Part shown: positions 17,822-26,896 of the stretch, in pieces | How the letters are laid out: the number at the start of each line of letters is the position of its first letter | Numbering within the stretch: position 1 is the stretch's first letter | DNA from: an uncultured Bacteroidota bacterium | GTDB lineage: Bacteria; Bacteroidota; Bacteroidia; UKL13-3 | DNA length: 64,000 nucleotides | Direction: 5' to 3' | Assembly: GCA_903883965.1 (NCBI GenBank) | Contig: CAISCU010000031.1 | Location: forward strand, 1-64,000 | Program-made: the position numbers and the translations under genes | Notes under the pieces: model-generated | Told to the model about the DNA's origin: nothing | Databases searched by the model: none | Seen by the model: the letters and a program-made list of their open reading frames with translations, nothing else

Positions 17822-18766
17822 CTATTTGGCACCTTTCATTGCTTGTGCAACGGGTGGTTTAGAATAAAAACCAGTGCCATTGTACGTTCGTTTACCTTCA
17901 GCCTGCATACATTCATTTGAACAACAGCCTTCCATTTTATCTGCACATGCTTCGCACATGTTAAATTGATCATTGCAAGTAACATTTGCACAATTGAGGT
18001 TTCTAGAAGTGGGCGTGCCACATGCCAAACATTTAGCTATTAAAGTGGGGTTTACCTGGTTAATAGGAACTGAAACCCTTCCATCAAATACATACAAAAC
18101 ACCCTCAAAATCTTTACCCCCGGTATCGTTTGCATATCCAATGATTCCGTTGTGCATTTGGTATACATCTTTGAACCCATTCTCTAACAAGAATGCAGAA
18201 GCTTTTTCACATTTGATACCACCCGTACAGTAGGTAATTACTTTTTTGTCTTTTAGCGATTCGAGGTTTTTAACTTGATCAGGAAATTCTCTAAAGTTCT
18301 CCATATCAAGTGTGATGGCATTTTTAAATTTACCCAAACGGGTTTCATAATTTGAGCGTACATCTAACAAAACAACATCCTTCTGATGCATCATTTTTTG
18401 AGCCGTTTCACCGTTAATATGCTTTCCGGTTCTTCTATTTGGATCAATTGTTTTGAGGCCAGAATACACCAATTCTTTCTTATACCTCACATGAATTCTG
18501 TTAAAAGCAGGTTGGTTAACAGGATCTATTTTAAACTGAACACCTGTAAATCTAGGGTCGGAATTTAAGTCATCCATATAGGTTGCACATTGGGCAGGTG
18601 TTCCGCTAATGGTGCCATTTATACCTTCTTGGGCTAAATAAATACGTCCTACAATTCCCAATTGTTGGCAATATTTTAAATGGTGAATTGCAAATTCTTC
18701 TGCATCAGGAACCCTTGTATAAAAATAATAGGCAAGAACCTGATATGGTGATGTGTCTTGACTCAT
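17822..18766 (-). CDS. trhO: tRNA uridine(34) hydroxylase, rhodanese-family TrhO
   Basis: 314-residue protein of the YceA/TrhO family, which in E. coli and other bacteria makes 5-hydroxyuridine at the tRNA wobble position. The N-terminal domain (about 1-110) has LAQEGINGTISG. The rhodanese domain (about 115-220) has VVLLDVRSNYETRLGKF and the active Cys in TYCTGGIKCEKASAFL. The C-terminal region carries several Cys pairs (CLACGTP, CNDQFNMCEACADKM, CCSNEC), a likely zinc site normal for longer family members. It is the first gene ahead of mutS. Confidence 0.92.
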   Translation of the reverse strand: MSQDTSPYQVLAYYFYTRVPDAEEFAIHHLKYCQQLGIVGRIYLAQEGINGTISGTPAQCATYMDDLNSDPRFTGVQFKIDPVNQPAFNRIHVRYKKELVYSGLKTIDPNRRTGKHINGETAQKMMHQKDVVLLDVRSNYETRLGKFKNAITLDMENFREFPDQVKNLESLKDKKVITYCTGGIKCEKASAFLLENGFKDVYQMHNGIIGYANDTGGKDFEGVLYVFDGRVSVPINQVNPTLIAKCLACGTPTSRNLNCANVTCNDQFNMCEACADKMEGCCSNECMQAEGKRTYNGTGFYSKPPVAQAMKGAK

Positions 18767-18872
18767 ACCACAAAAATATACTTAATAAATTAAATAAGAA
18801 TTGATTTTACTTAGGTTTTTGATTTTTGATTCATGTTTATGCTGCTTATATTTCAGCACAATTTTACATTTT

Positions 18873-21800
18873 ATGAAAAAAGCTTTTGGAATTGTATTGG
18901 GTTTGATTGTAGCTTGTTTAAGCACAAATGCGCAAAATTACGCCTCATCAGAAAATGAGTTTTACTGGAAAAACAGAAAACCATCTAGTGATTACTGGCA
19001 ACAAGATGTTCATTATTCAATTAAGGCTAGTTTATCAGATACCAACGATGTCATTTGGGGAACCTCAGAATTAACCTATACCAACAATTCACCCGATACC
19101 CTCAAAGAATTGTATTTCCACTTATACCAAAATGCATTTGTAAAAGGAGCCTATTTAGAGAATTTAAACCTAGCAAATGGCTTTAAACAAGAATTTGGCA
19201 GACATGAAATCAATGGAAGGGGAACTTTAATAAAAAAGATCAGTGTAAATGACAAAGCTGTACATACCAGTTTAGACAATACCATTTTAAAGGTTCAATT
19301 GAATCAATTTCTATTACCTGGAGAACAAGTAAAAGTATTGGTTGATTTTGAAACCTATTTTGATGAAGATGGAACCCAACGCAGACGCATGAAATTGTTC
19401 CGTGACAATTGGATGCACAAACATTATGATGGTGTTCATTGGTACCCAAGAATTTGTGTATATGACCGTAAATTTGGATGGGAAACAGACCAGCATTTAG
19501 GCAAAGAATTTTATGGAGACTTTGGCTCATTTGACGTAGAACTTCGTTTTCCTCATCATTTTATATTAGACGCAACAGGTACTTTAACCAACCAAGAAGA
19601 GGTTTTACCTGCTGATTTAAGACAAAAACTCGATATCAAAAATTTTGCTAAAAAAGAATGGGATTCAGAACCGAGTACCATTATTCAATCAGATTCAAGA
19701 AGGCTAAATTACAAAACATGGAAATACAAAGCCATCAATGTGCATGATTTTGCTTGGACAGCAGATCCTACTTATCGCATTGGTGAAAGTACTTTTAAAC
19801 TAAACAATGGAAAAGAAGTAAAAGTGGTGGCCTTGGCCCAAGAACCTCATGCTGCAGGATGGCAAGATGCTTGTGCATTTACAGCAAGAGTGATGCAAAT
19901 TTACAGTGCTGATTTTGGCAATTACATGTACCCTAAAATGATTGTAGCTGATGCCCAGGATGGCATGGAATACCCAATGCTTACGCTAGATGGAGGCAGT
20001 TCACCTGGCTATTTTGGATTATTGGCACATGAAGTAGGTCACAATTGGTTTTTTGGAATGGTAGGCAATAATGAAACTTACAGAGCCAGTTTAGATGAAG
20101 GCTTTACGCAGTTTCTGACCCATTGGAGTACAACCCGAATTTTAGGTGAAATCAAACAAAATGCTGCAAAAAAAGGCTATCAAAATAAAGCTATAAAACC
20201 CATCAATTTAAGAGAAAGTACCGTTTATTTAGGCTATATCAACGATGCAATAACCAACGAAGACATGCCATTGAATACACATAGCGATGACTTTAATTCA
20301 GCATTGGGCCATGGCGGAGGATACCGTGCAGTTTATTACAAAACAGCTACCATGTTGTACAACTTACAATATGTATTGGGAGATAGTTTGTTCCTATACA
20401 GTATGAAAAACTATTTCAATACTTGGAAAAATTGCCACCCCTATTTTGAAGATTTTAGAAACAGCATCATTCATAGCAGTAAAGTTGATTTGAACTGGTT
20501 CTTTGACCAATGGTTAGAAACAACTAAAAAAATTGACTACAAGTTGTATAAACCTAAAATGTTAGGTAAAAATGCAAATGGAAATTATGTCTATCAATTG
20601 AAATTGAAAAGAATTGGCGACATGCAAATGCCTATTGACCTTCATGGCAAAACAACTTCTGGCAGTCAATTATCATATACCATCCCAAATACCTATTTTG
20701 TAAAATCAGGTAATGCCCAAACATTGCCAATGTGGAAGGGTTGGGGCATGTTAAACAAAACTTATACCACCCAAATTGAAACAGAAAACGCAATTGAACA
20801 CTTGCAAATAGATTCAACTTATCGTTTAGCTGACATTAATTTATTGAACAATAACAATTGCCTGCCTATTCATTGCCAATTTGATTACCAAATTAAAAAT
20901 CCGCTTGATAGAAAACATTACCAATTCAAATGGAGACCAGATATTTGGTGGAATGACATAGATGGGTTTAAAATAGGATTGCACTTGAATGGCAATTACA
21001 TGCAAAAAAAATGGCAGTTTAAATTAAACACTTGGTACAACTCTGATTTAGCTTCAAATTACCCTAAATGGATGATGACACACTCAGACAATTCATTGAT
21101 TGATTACAAGTTTTGGTTTAAAACGTTGGTCGCAAAACACATCAATCTAATTGCACAATCGAGGTACCTTGATGGCTTATCTATGCAACAATTAGGAATG
21201 GAATGGTTACCAGGTAAACATATTTTTAAAATAGCTATCAAAGGAATGATAAGACCCAATGAAAAAGGCAATTACTATGTATTGGGAGACAATTCATTTG
21301 CAGCTAACCAAGCTGGTTACAATTCTTGGTACACCCAATTATGGGATGTAAAAAAACAGAACACAACCCTAAATTTAGAATGGGAGCACAATGGCAATTG
21401 GGGTGAAAACGGCAGTTACCAAAGCCAAATTGCGGCAAGAAGCAGTATAATGGCATCTGATTACAATTACTATGGCATTCAAGCTAAATTTAAATCAAGT
21501 AAAGAACTTTGGAAATTTGAAATTCAAAACCGCATATACTTGTATTGGTTTGAAGGCAACATTGCACCAGAATCAAGGGTATATTTAGGGTCGGCAAATC
21601 CAGAAGAAATGATGGAAAACCCTTTATCTAGAAGCAGAGGGTTAATACAAGCAGATTGGAATCAATATGGTATCAACGGCAATCATTTTCAAATGGGTGG
21701 AGGCGCAAATATCAGAGGATTAAATGGCTACCTCACTCCTACATCTTACAATAACAACCAATACTATATTTATTCAGGTAATAAAGCAGCAGCTGTAAAT

Positions 21801-22124
21801 ATGGAATTGGAATACGACAAATTATTTCCAATACAACCAAATGTTATCAGTAAATACCTTCACATTGATGCCTATTTATTTGCAGATGCCGGAATAATTG
21901 GAACAACCATTATTGAAAATAACCAAAAAATTGAACTCAATTCTGGTGTCAAATTCAGTGCTGGTCCAGGATTTGATTTTCAGATCAAACGCTTTTGGGT
22001 CTTAGATGAAATCAAACCACTCCATATTCGTGTTGACTTTCCTTTGTGGTTAAGTCCTGCTCCATATTCAGACCAAGATAATTTTAAATACAGATGGGTT
22101 CTTGGTATAAACAGAAGTTTTTAA
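18873..22124 (+). CDS. M1 metallopeptidase fused to a predicted outer-membrane barrel
   Basis: A 1083-residue exported protein. The start at 18873 gives a clean signal peptide (LIVACLSTNAQ); the 24 upstream codons precede it and were dropped. Residues 25-650 are an M1 gluzincin aminopeptidase: substrate loop DGMEYPM (in place of GAMEN), zinc motif H386-E-V-G-H390 and third ligand Glu409, exactly 18 residues later. From about 680 to the end the sequence turns to alternating amphipathic strands with many aromatic residues, a GGGANIRGLNGY segment near 940-950 that recalls the Omp85 RGY-type loop, and a C-terminal Phe (WVLGINRSF), the outer-membrane insertion signal. I infer a barrel-anchored peptidase; the barrel call is by eye only. 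Confidence 0.82.
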   Translation: MKKAFGIVLGLIVACLSTNAQNYASSENEFYWKNRKPSSDYWQQDVHYSIKASLSDTNDVIWGTSELTYTNNSPDTLKELYFHLYQNAFVKGAYLENLNLANGFKQEFGRHEINGRGTLIKKISVNDKAVHTSLDNTILKVQLNQFLLPGEQVKVLVDFETYFDEDGTQRRRMKLFRDNWMHKHYDGVHWYPRICVYDRKFGWETDQHLGKEFYGDFGSFDVELRFPHHFILDATGTLTNQEEVLPADLRQKLDIKNFAKKEWDSEPSTIIQSDSRRLNYKTWKYKAINVHDFAWTADPTYRIGESTFKLNNGKEVKVVALAQEPHAAGWQDACAFTARVMQIYSADFGNYMYPKMIVADAQDGMEYPMLTLDGGSSPGYFGLLAHEVGHNWFFGMVGNNETYRASLDEGFTQFLTHWSTTRILGEIKQNAAKKGYQNKAIKPINLRESTVYLGYINDAITNEDMPLNTHSDDFNSALGHGGGYRAVYYKTATMLYNLQYVLGDSLFLYSMKNYFNTWKNCHPYFEDFRNSIIHSSKVDLNWFFDQWLETTKKIDYKLYKPKMLGKNANGNYVYQLKLKRIGDMQMPIDLHGKTTSGSQLSYTIPNTYFVKSGNAQTLPMWKGWGMLNKTYTTQIETENAIEHLQIDSTYRLADINLLNNNNCLPIHCQFDYQIKNPLDRKHYQFKWRPDIWWNDIDGFKIGLHLNGNYMQKKWQFKLNTWYNSDLASNYPKWMMTHSDNSLIDYKFWFKTLVAKHINLIAQSRYLDGLSMQQLGMEWLPGKHIFKIAIKGMIRPNEKGNYYVLGDNSFAANQAGYNSWYTQLWDVKKQNTTLNLEWEHNGNWGENGSYQSQIAARSSIMASDYNYYGIQAKFKSSKELWKFEIQNRIYLYWFEGNIAPESRVYLGSANPEEMMENPLSRSRGLIQADWNQYGINGNHFQMGGGANIRGLNGYLTPTSYNNNQYYIYSGNKAAAVNMELEYDKLFPIQPNVISKYLHIDAYLFADAGIIGTTIIENNQKIELNSGVKFSAGPGFDFQIKRFWVLDEIKPLHIRVDFPLWLSPAPYSDQDNFKYRWVLGINRSF

Positions 22125-22136
22125 ACGACAATATAA

Positions 22137-22655
22137 ATGATAAAACCTACAGCTAATTATCCAGTCTATTTCCAAAAATACATAGACATGGTTCCAAACG
22201 AACAGTCTATTTTTACAGCTTTGCACGAGCAACTAATGGACACCATTGATTTGATTACCTCATTAGATGATGCAACGCTACAATCGGCTTATGCTCCCGG
22301 AAAATGGACCATTATGGAAGTAATTGGACATTTAATGGATACAGAAAGAATAATGTGCCATAGGGCGCTTACCATAGCAAGAGGAGACAAATCAAGTATA
22401 CCTGGTTTTTCTCAAGAAAGCTATGTGAGCAATAGCAGAATGGGTAACCGTAAAATTTTAGGTGTTGTAAAAGAATTTTCGTTGATTAGAGCCAATACCA
22501 TTGAATTATTCAGCCAGTTTGACGAACAAATGTGCAATGAAATTGGAAACAGCAATGGACATGACCTCATAGTAAGTGCCATTCCATTTATGATTTGCGG
22601 ACACGAAATTCACCACCGCTCAGTTATAGAAAAATTGTATATCGGTGCGCTTTAA
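22137..22655 (+). CDS. DinB/YfiT-family metal-dependent protein
   Basis: 172-residue four-helix-bundle protein of the DinB superfamily. The three metal-binding histidines fit: one in the first-helix region (VIGHLMDTE) and two in the last (CGHEIHHRSVIEKL). APGKWTIMEVIGHL is the family's PGKWS-type signature. DinB proteins act in thiol transfer (bacillithiol or mycothiol transferases) or have unknown roles. A bacillithiol deacetylase gene (bshB1) is encoded in this window, so a thiol-transferase role is possible, but this is inference. Begins 12 bp after the M1 peptidase gene; its stop overlaps the convergent gene by 4 bp. Confidence 0.85.
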   Translation: MIKPTANYPVYFQKYIDMVPNEQSIFTALHEQLMDTIDLITSLDDATLQSAYAPGKWTIMEVIGHLMDTERIMCHRALTIARGDKSSIPGFSQESYVSNSRMGNRKILGVVKEFSLIRANTIELFSQFDEQMCNEIGNSNGHDLIVSAIPFMICGHEIHHRSVIEKLYIGAL

Positions 22656-23416
22656 GCCACCGATTTCTTTTTAAAGAATTCACCTAAAATCCAATTGGGT
22701 TTTAGTGGTCCTTTTTTGAGTCCAAATTTTTTGATACTGTATTTTTTGATATGCTGCATGGCTTCATTTACATCATCAGTAACCAAATAATACGACTTAA
22801 TATCTGATTCAGATATGGTTTTATTTGCAATCATATCTTGCGTTAAATTCATTAAGTTTTTCCAGTATTCTTTACCAATTAATACCACAGGAAACTCTTC
22901 TGATTTTCCTGTTTGAATTAAGGTAAGTGCTTCAAACATTTCATCCATGGTTCCCCAACCACCTGGCATAATAATAAAGGCATATGAATATTTCAACAAC
23001 AACGTTTTTCTTACAAAAAAATACCTAAAGTTAACCCATTTATGTAAGTAAGGATTTTCTTTTTGTTCGTGAGGCAGCACAATATTGCAGCCTATACTCA
23101 TGCCATTGTTTAGAAAAGCGCCTTTATTTGCAGCTTCCATAATTCCTGGACCTCCACCAGTCATAACAGCAAAACCCAAATTGGTTACTTCCTTACCAAT
23201 TTCAATCGCTTTTTGGTAATATTCATGGTCTTCTTTAAACCGAGCACTGCCAAATACAGTTACACATGGTCCAACAAAATGCAATGCCCTAAATCCTTTA
23301 ATAAATTCAAACATTACTTTAATTAAGAACTTGAATTCTCTGGTTCTTGACCTAGGTCCTTCTAAAAACCTGCGTTCTGAATGCAGGTAATTATCTGTGA
23401 TTTGATTTTTTTTCAA
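22652..23416 (-). CDS. LOG family protein (TIGR00730), putative 5'-monophosphate phosphoribohydrolase
   Basis: Rossmann-fold nucleotide phosphoribohydrolase of the LOG/YgdH type. It has VFGSARFKEDHEYY, MTGGGPGIMEAANKGAF and the catalytic PGGWGTMDEMFE motif. In plants, LOG proteins release free cytokinins; bacterial members cleave nucleotide 5'-monophosphates. I chose TTG at 23416 (giving MKKNQITDN; 254 residues). The longer ATG frame beginning at 23458 would translate the hppD terminator: its first 14 codons are the hairpin and T-tract at 23422-23455. The family's conserved region starts at ERRFLEGPRSR, so nothing is lost. If 23458 is used the protein has 268 residues. Confidence 0.85.
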   Translation of the reverse strand: MKKNQITDNYLHSERRFLEGPRSRTREFKFLIKVMFEFIKGFRALHFVGPCVTVFGSARFKEDHEYYQKAIEIGKEVTNLGFAVMTGGGPGIMEAANKGAFLNNGMSIGCNIVLPHEQKENPYLHKWVNFRYFFVRKTLLLKYSYAFIIMPGGWGTMDEMFEALTLIQTGKSEEFPVVLIGKEYWKNLMNLTQDMIANKTISESDIKSYYLVTDDVNEAMQHIKKYSIKKFGLKKGPLKPNWILGEFFKKKSVA

Positions 23417-23421
23417 TGCTT

Positions 23422-23455
23422 TAAAAATAAAAACAGCCTGTTTGCACAGGCTGTT
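23422..23455 (-). terminator. Intrinsic terminator of the hmgA-hppD operon
   Basis: On the minus strand, AACAGCCTG (23455-23447) pairs with CAGGCTGTT (23440-23432) over a 6-nt loop, followed by the T-rich complement of 23431-23422. It lies 23 bp past the hppD stop codon and has a perfect 9-bp stem. It is the best intrinsic terminator in the window and overlaps the first codons of the long version of the next gene. Confidence 0.85.
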
Positions 23456-23477
23456 CATGAAACATTTTTAGTCTTTT

Positions 23478-24584
23478 CTATAAATTTCCTCTAGTAGCTT
23501 GCTCTCTTTCTATAGACTCAAACAACGCTTTAAAATTTCCTTTCCCAAATGACTTAGCACCTTTTCTTTGAATGATTTCATAGAACATGGTTGGTCTGTC
23601 TTCAACGGGTTTACTAAAAAGTTGAAGTAAATAACCTTCATCGTCTCGGTCAACCAAAATTCCCAATTCTTTAAGTGGAGTTAAATCTTCATCAATAGGA
23701 CCAACTCTTTCAAGTAAAGTATCATAATAAGTAGTTGGTACTTTCAAGAATTCAACTCCTCTAGCCATTAATTGTGTTACTGTAGAAACAATATCATTGG
23801 TTGCAATAGCAATGTGTTGAGTGCCTTCACCCTCATAAAACTCAAGAAATTCTTCTACTTGTGATTTCCTTTTTCCAACTGCTGGCTCATTGATTGGGAA
23901 TTTCACAAACCCATTTCCATTGCTCATTACTTTGCTCATTAAGGCAGAATATTCGGTAGAAATGTCTTTGTCGTCAAATGAAAGAATGTTTTTAAAACCC
24001 ATCACATTGGCATAGAAATTAACCCTCGGATTCATTTGGTTCCAATCAACATTACCTACACAATGGTCTACATAAAGCAAACCAGTTGGCTCAGGATTGT
24101 AATCACTCTTCCATTCTACAAACCCTGGCATAAATACGCCATTGTAATTTTTTCTTTCTACAAAAATATGTTCAACTTCACCGTAGGTTTTAATTCCACT
24201 CAACCTCACTTCGCCATTGGCATCTGTTAAAGTTGTTGGCTGCATACTTGCTTGAGCCCCTCTTTTGGTAGTTTGTTCAAAGGCATCATACGCATCGTCA
24301 ACCCATAATGCCAATACTTTTACTCCATCGCCATGTTTCATGTGGTGTTTTGCAATGGGGCTATCTGAATGCAATGGAGATGTTAACATTAACCTCATTT
24401 TATTTTGAACCAAAACATAGCTGGCTCTGTCTCTCACGCCTGTTTCTGGTCCAGCATAGGCCAATGATTGAAATCCAAATGCCGTTTTGTAAAAATGTGC
24501 AGCCTGTTTGGCATTGCCCACATATAACTCAATATAATCTGTTCCGTTTAATGGTAAAAAATCTGTGTTCATTGAATCTGTCAT
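23478..24584 (-). CDS. hppD: 4-hydroxyphenylpyruvate dioxygenase
   Basis: 368-residue Fe(II) enzyme that makes homogentisate from 4-hydroxyphenylpyruvate in tyrosine breakdown. Two vicinal-oxygen-chelate domains are visible. The first begins DYIELYVGNAKQAAHFY. The catalytic second holds the iron ligands: His in YVDHCVGNVD, His in TQHIAIATND and Glu in TMFYEIIQRKG, in the standard order. I used the Met at 24584 (MTDSMNTDF); the in-frame codons before it precede the domain. The upstream gene encodes the next enzyme of the pathway, homogentisate dioxygenase, 52 bp away on the same strand. Confidence 0.95.
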   Translation of the reverse strand: MTDSMNTDFLPLNGTDYIELYVGNAKQAAHFYKTAFGFQSLAYAGPETGVRDRASYVLVQNKMRLMLTSPLHSDSPIAKHHMKHGDGVKVLALWVDDAYDAFEQTTKRGAQASMQPTTLTDANGEVRLSGIKTYGEVEHIFVERKNYNGVFMPGFVEWKSDYNPEPTGLLYVDHCVGNVDWNQMNPRVNFYANVMGFKNILSFDDKDISTEYSALMSKVMSNGNGFVKFPINEPAVGKRKSQVEEFLEFYEGEGTQHIAIATNDIVSTVTQLMARGVEFLKVPTTYYDTLLERVGPIDEDLTPLKELGILVDRDDEGYLLQLFSKPVEDRPTMFYEIIQRKGAKSFGKGNFKALFESIEREQATRGNL

Positions 24585-24636
24585 GATTTTGTAAAATACG
24601 CTGTTTTTAATTTTCAAAAATAAGCTTTTTCTGTTT

Positions 24637-25794
24637 TTATTGAACCCAACTCAAATAATATCCTGGGTCTTCAACAGAAACTGCCTCTGCTGTAATTGCC
24701 AAAGGGTAAAAAGGATCAATCATAACTGCCAATTCTTTGGTTTCTTTTGCGCCTATTGACTTTTCTACTGTTCCTGGATGTGGACCATGTGGAATGCCTT
24801 TTGGATGCAAACTGATCATGCCTCTTTCAACATGTTTCCTACTCATAAAATCGCCATCTACATAATACAACAATTCATCACTGTCTACATTGCTATGGTG
24901 GTAGGGAGCTGGAATAGATAATGGGTGGTAATCGTACATTCTCGGCACAAAAGAACAAACCACAAAATTATGACCTTCAAAAGTTTGATGTATTGGTGGT
25001 GGCATATGAACCCTGCCTGTTATTGGCTCGTAATTGTGTATACTAAATCCATACGGATATTGGTATCCATCCCATCCAATGGCGTCAAATGGATGATTCA
25101 TATATGTATATGGATAAATCATATCCTGCTTTTTAATCATTACCTTAAACTCTCCTATTTGATCATGAGTTTCAAGGTTTTCAGGTAATTTTAAATCTCT
25201 TTCACAATAGGGAGAATGTTCTAAAAATTGACCAAAACTGTTTAAATATCGTTTAGGCGGTTTAATAGGCGAAAAACTTTCGGTTATCATGAGCCTATTT
25301 TCAGTGGTATGAAACGTAAGTTGGTAGATGGTTCCTCTTGGAATGACTAAATAATCGCCGTATTCAAAAGCAATTGAACCAAAAACCGTTTTTAAAACGC
25401 CTGTACCTTCATGTACAAATATGATTTCATCAGCATCTGAATTTTTGAAAAAATAATCAGTCATGCTATTTTGTGGTGCCGCAGCACATACATACAAATC
25501 TTTATTAAACAGCAATATTTTTCTGGATTGCAAATAGTCTGCTTCAGGTTTGGTTTTGAAGGTTTGAAAGCTTCTGTTTTGAAGGTTTTTTGAAATGGCG
25601 GCTTTTGGTGTAACATCAATTGGTTCACCTATTGCTTTAACCAAGGTAGGTGGATGTGAATGGTAAACCAAAGAATAAACACTACTGAAACCTTCAGTAG
25701 ATACGAGCTCCTCAGCATATAAACTGCCGTCAGGTTTTCTGAACTGAACATGTCTTTTTGAAGGAATTTGACCCAATTTGTGGTAAAAAGGCAT
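24637..25794 (-). CDS. hmgA: Homogentisate 1,2-dioxygenase
   Basis: 385-residue cupin-type enzyme that opens the ring of homogentisate to maleylacetoacetate. It contains DEIIFVHEGTGVLKT, a first cupin strand, and the iron-binding region HPLSIPAPYHHSNVDSDELL with conserved His and Glu residues. FHTTENRLMITESFSP and PKGIPHGPHPG are also family features. The N-terminus is short, as in Bacteroidota homologues (human HGD is about 445 residues). First gene of an apparent operon with hppD. Fumarylacetoacetase and maleylacetoacetate isomerase are not in the window. A 21-bp inverted-repeat site lies 34 bp upstream of the start (25829-25849). Confidence 0.93.
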   Translation of the reverse strand: MPFYHKLGQIPSKRHVQFRKPDGSLYAEELVSTEGFSSVYSLVYHSHPPTLVKAIGEPIDVTPKAAISKNLQNRSFQTFKTKPEADYLQSRKILLFNKDLYVCAAAPQNSMTDYFFKNSDADEIIFVHEGTGVLKTVFGSIAFEYGDYLVIPRGTIYQLTFHTTENRLMITESFSPIKPPKRYLNSFGQFLEHSPYCERDLKLPENLETHDQIGEFKVMIKKQDMIYPYTYMNHPFDAIGWDGYQYPYGFSIHNYEPITGRVHMPPPIHQTFEGHNFVVCSFVPRMYDYHPLSIPAPYHHSNVDSDELLYYVDGDFMSRKHVERGMISLHPKGIPHGPHPGTVEKSIGAKETKELAVMIDPFYPLAITAEAVSVEDPGYYLSWVQ

Positions 25795-25828
25795 AGACTT
25801 ATATTATTTTGCGTTAGTATTTAAATAG

Positions 25829-25849
25829 GATTGAACAAATGATTCAATC
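25829..25849. promoter_or_regulatory. Inverted repeat between hmgA and the TPR lipoprotein
   Basis: GATTGAA and TTCAATC form a perfect 7-bp inverted repeat with a 7-bp spacer, inside the 70-bp divergent region. It is placed like an operator for either or both genes. No matching regulator is encoded nearby. By chance a 7-bp palindrome in AT-rich DNA is not rare. Confidence 0.35.
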
Positions 25850-25864
25850 TATCAATTATTCAAG

Positions 25865-26896
25865 ATGCAAAATATAAAACCCGTGTCATTCAAAAAACTG
25901 ATTTATATCAATGCCTTATTTTTGCTACTGTTTGCAGCATGTAACCAAGGTAGTTCCAATAAAAACAATGTGCCAAAAGATTCAATTGCTCAAATTGAAG
26001 CCGTTAAAACCATTAGTAAAGAATTGGAATCAGATGCTAACAATGCTGAGTTGTATTACAACAGAGCCCAAATTTATTTCAATCAAGGCTACCTAACTAG
26101 AGCAGAATCTGACTTAACTTCTGCTATACAAATAGATTCATTGAACCCAATTTATACTTTTTTATTAGGCAGGGTTTATTATGCTAAAAATGAAACCAAA
26201 AATGCTGAAAAATTATATACAACAACGCTTGCACTGAAACCCGATTTCAATGATGTAAAATTAAAGTTAGCCGATTTGTATTATTTAGTAAAAGAGCATA
26301 AAAAATCAATTGGATTGTTGCAAGAACTCATTCTATCAGAACCAGATAATGCTACCCTTTACCACAATTTAGGTATGAATTTCAGAGAACTAGGCGATAC
26401 ATCAAGGGCTATTTATCATTTTCAAACAGCTGTAGAACACGATGCCAAAGACATTGAGTCTATGTTATACATTGCCAATTTATATGCAGCTCAAAACAAT
26501 AAAATTGCCATTGAATATTACAATTCAGTGATTAAAATAAGTCCTAAAAATACCGATGCATTCTTTGGAAGAGCTGTTTTTTATCAAAAACTACGTATTT
26601 ATCAAAAAGCACTTTTAGATTACAGAAGGGTCATCGATATCAACCCAAGTTTTTATAAGGCCTATTTCAATGTTGGATACTTGAATTTTGAAATTAAAAA
26701 TTACAAGGATGCCATGCGCAATTGGGATATAGCCATTGGAATGAATGACCAATATGCTGCAGCTTATTATATGAAAGGTTTGGTATTTGAAATTCAGGGA
26801 AACCCTAAAGAAGCCATTTTGAATTACAAAAAAGCATTGGAGGCTGATGCTCAATACACCTTGGCAAAAGAAGCTTTGCAGGCTTTGTCAAATTAA
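25865..26896 (+). CDS. Tetratricopeptide-repeat lipoprotein
   Basis: 343 residues: lipoprotein signal with Cys26 (LLLFAAC), then about eight TPR helical pairs covering residues 50-340. Repeats are visible as ELYYNRAQIYFNQGYLTRAE, DNATLYHNLGMNFRELGDTS and similar, with W/Y-A-x-F spacing. It probably works as a periplasmic protein-protein scaffold, but the partner is unknown. It is divergent from hmgA, and its stop overlaps the convergent EF-Tu-like gene by 4 bp. Another TPR protein in the window (39392) is membrane anchored but not similar beyond the repeat type. Confidence 0.85.
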   Translation: MQNIKPVSFKKLIYINALFLLLFAACNQGSSNKNNVPKDSIAQIEAVKTISKELESDANNAELYYNRAQIYFNQGYLTRAESDLTSAIQIDSLNPIYTFLLGRVYYAKNETKNAEKLYTTTLALKPDFNDVKLKLADLYYLVKEHKKSIGLLQELILSEPDNATLYHNLGMNFRELGDTSRAIYHFQTAVEHDAKDIESMLYIANLYAAQNNKIAIEYYNSVIKISPKNTDAFFGRAVFYQKLRIYQKALLDYRRVIDINPSFYKAYFNVGYLNFEIKNYKDAMRNWDIAIGMNDQYAAAYYMKGLVFEIQGNPKEAILNYKKALEADAQYTLAKEALQALSN

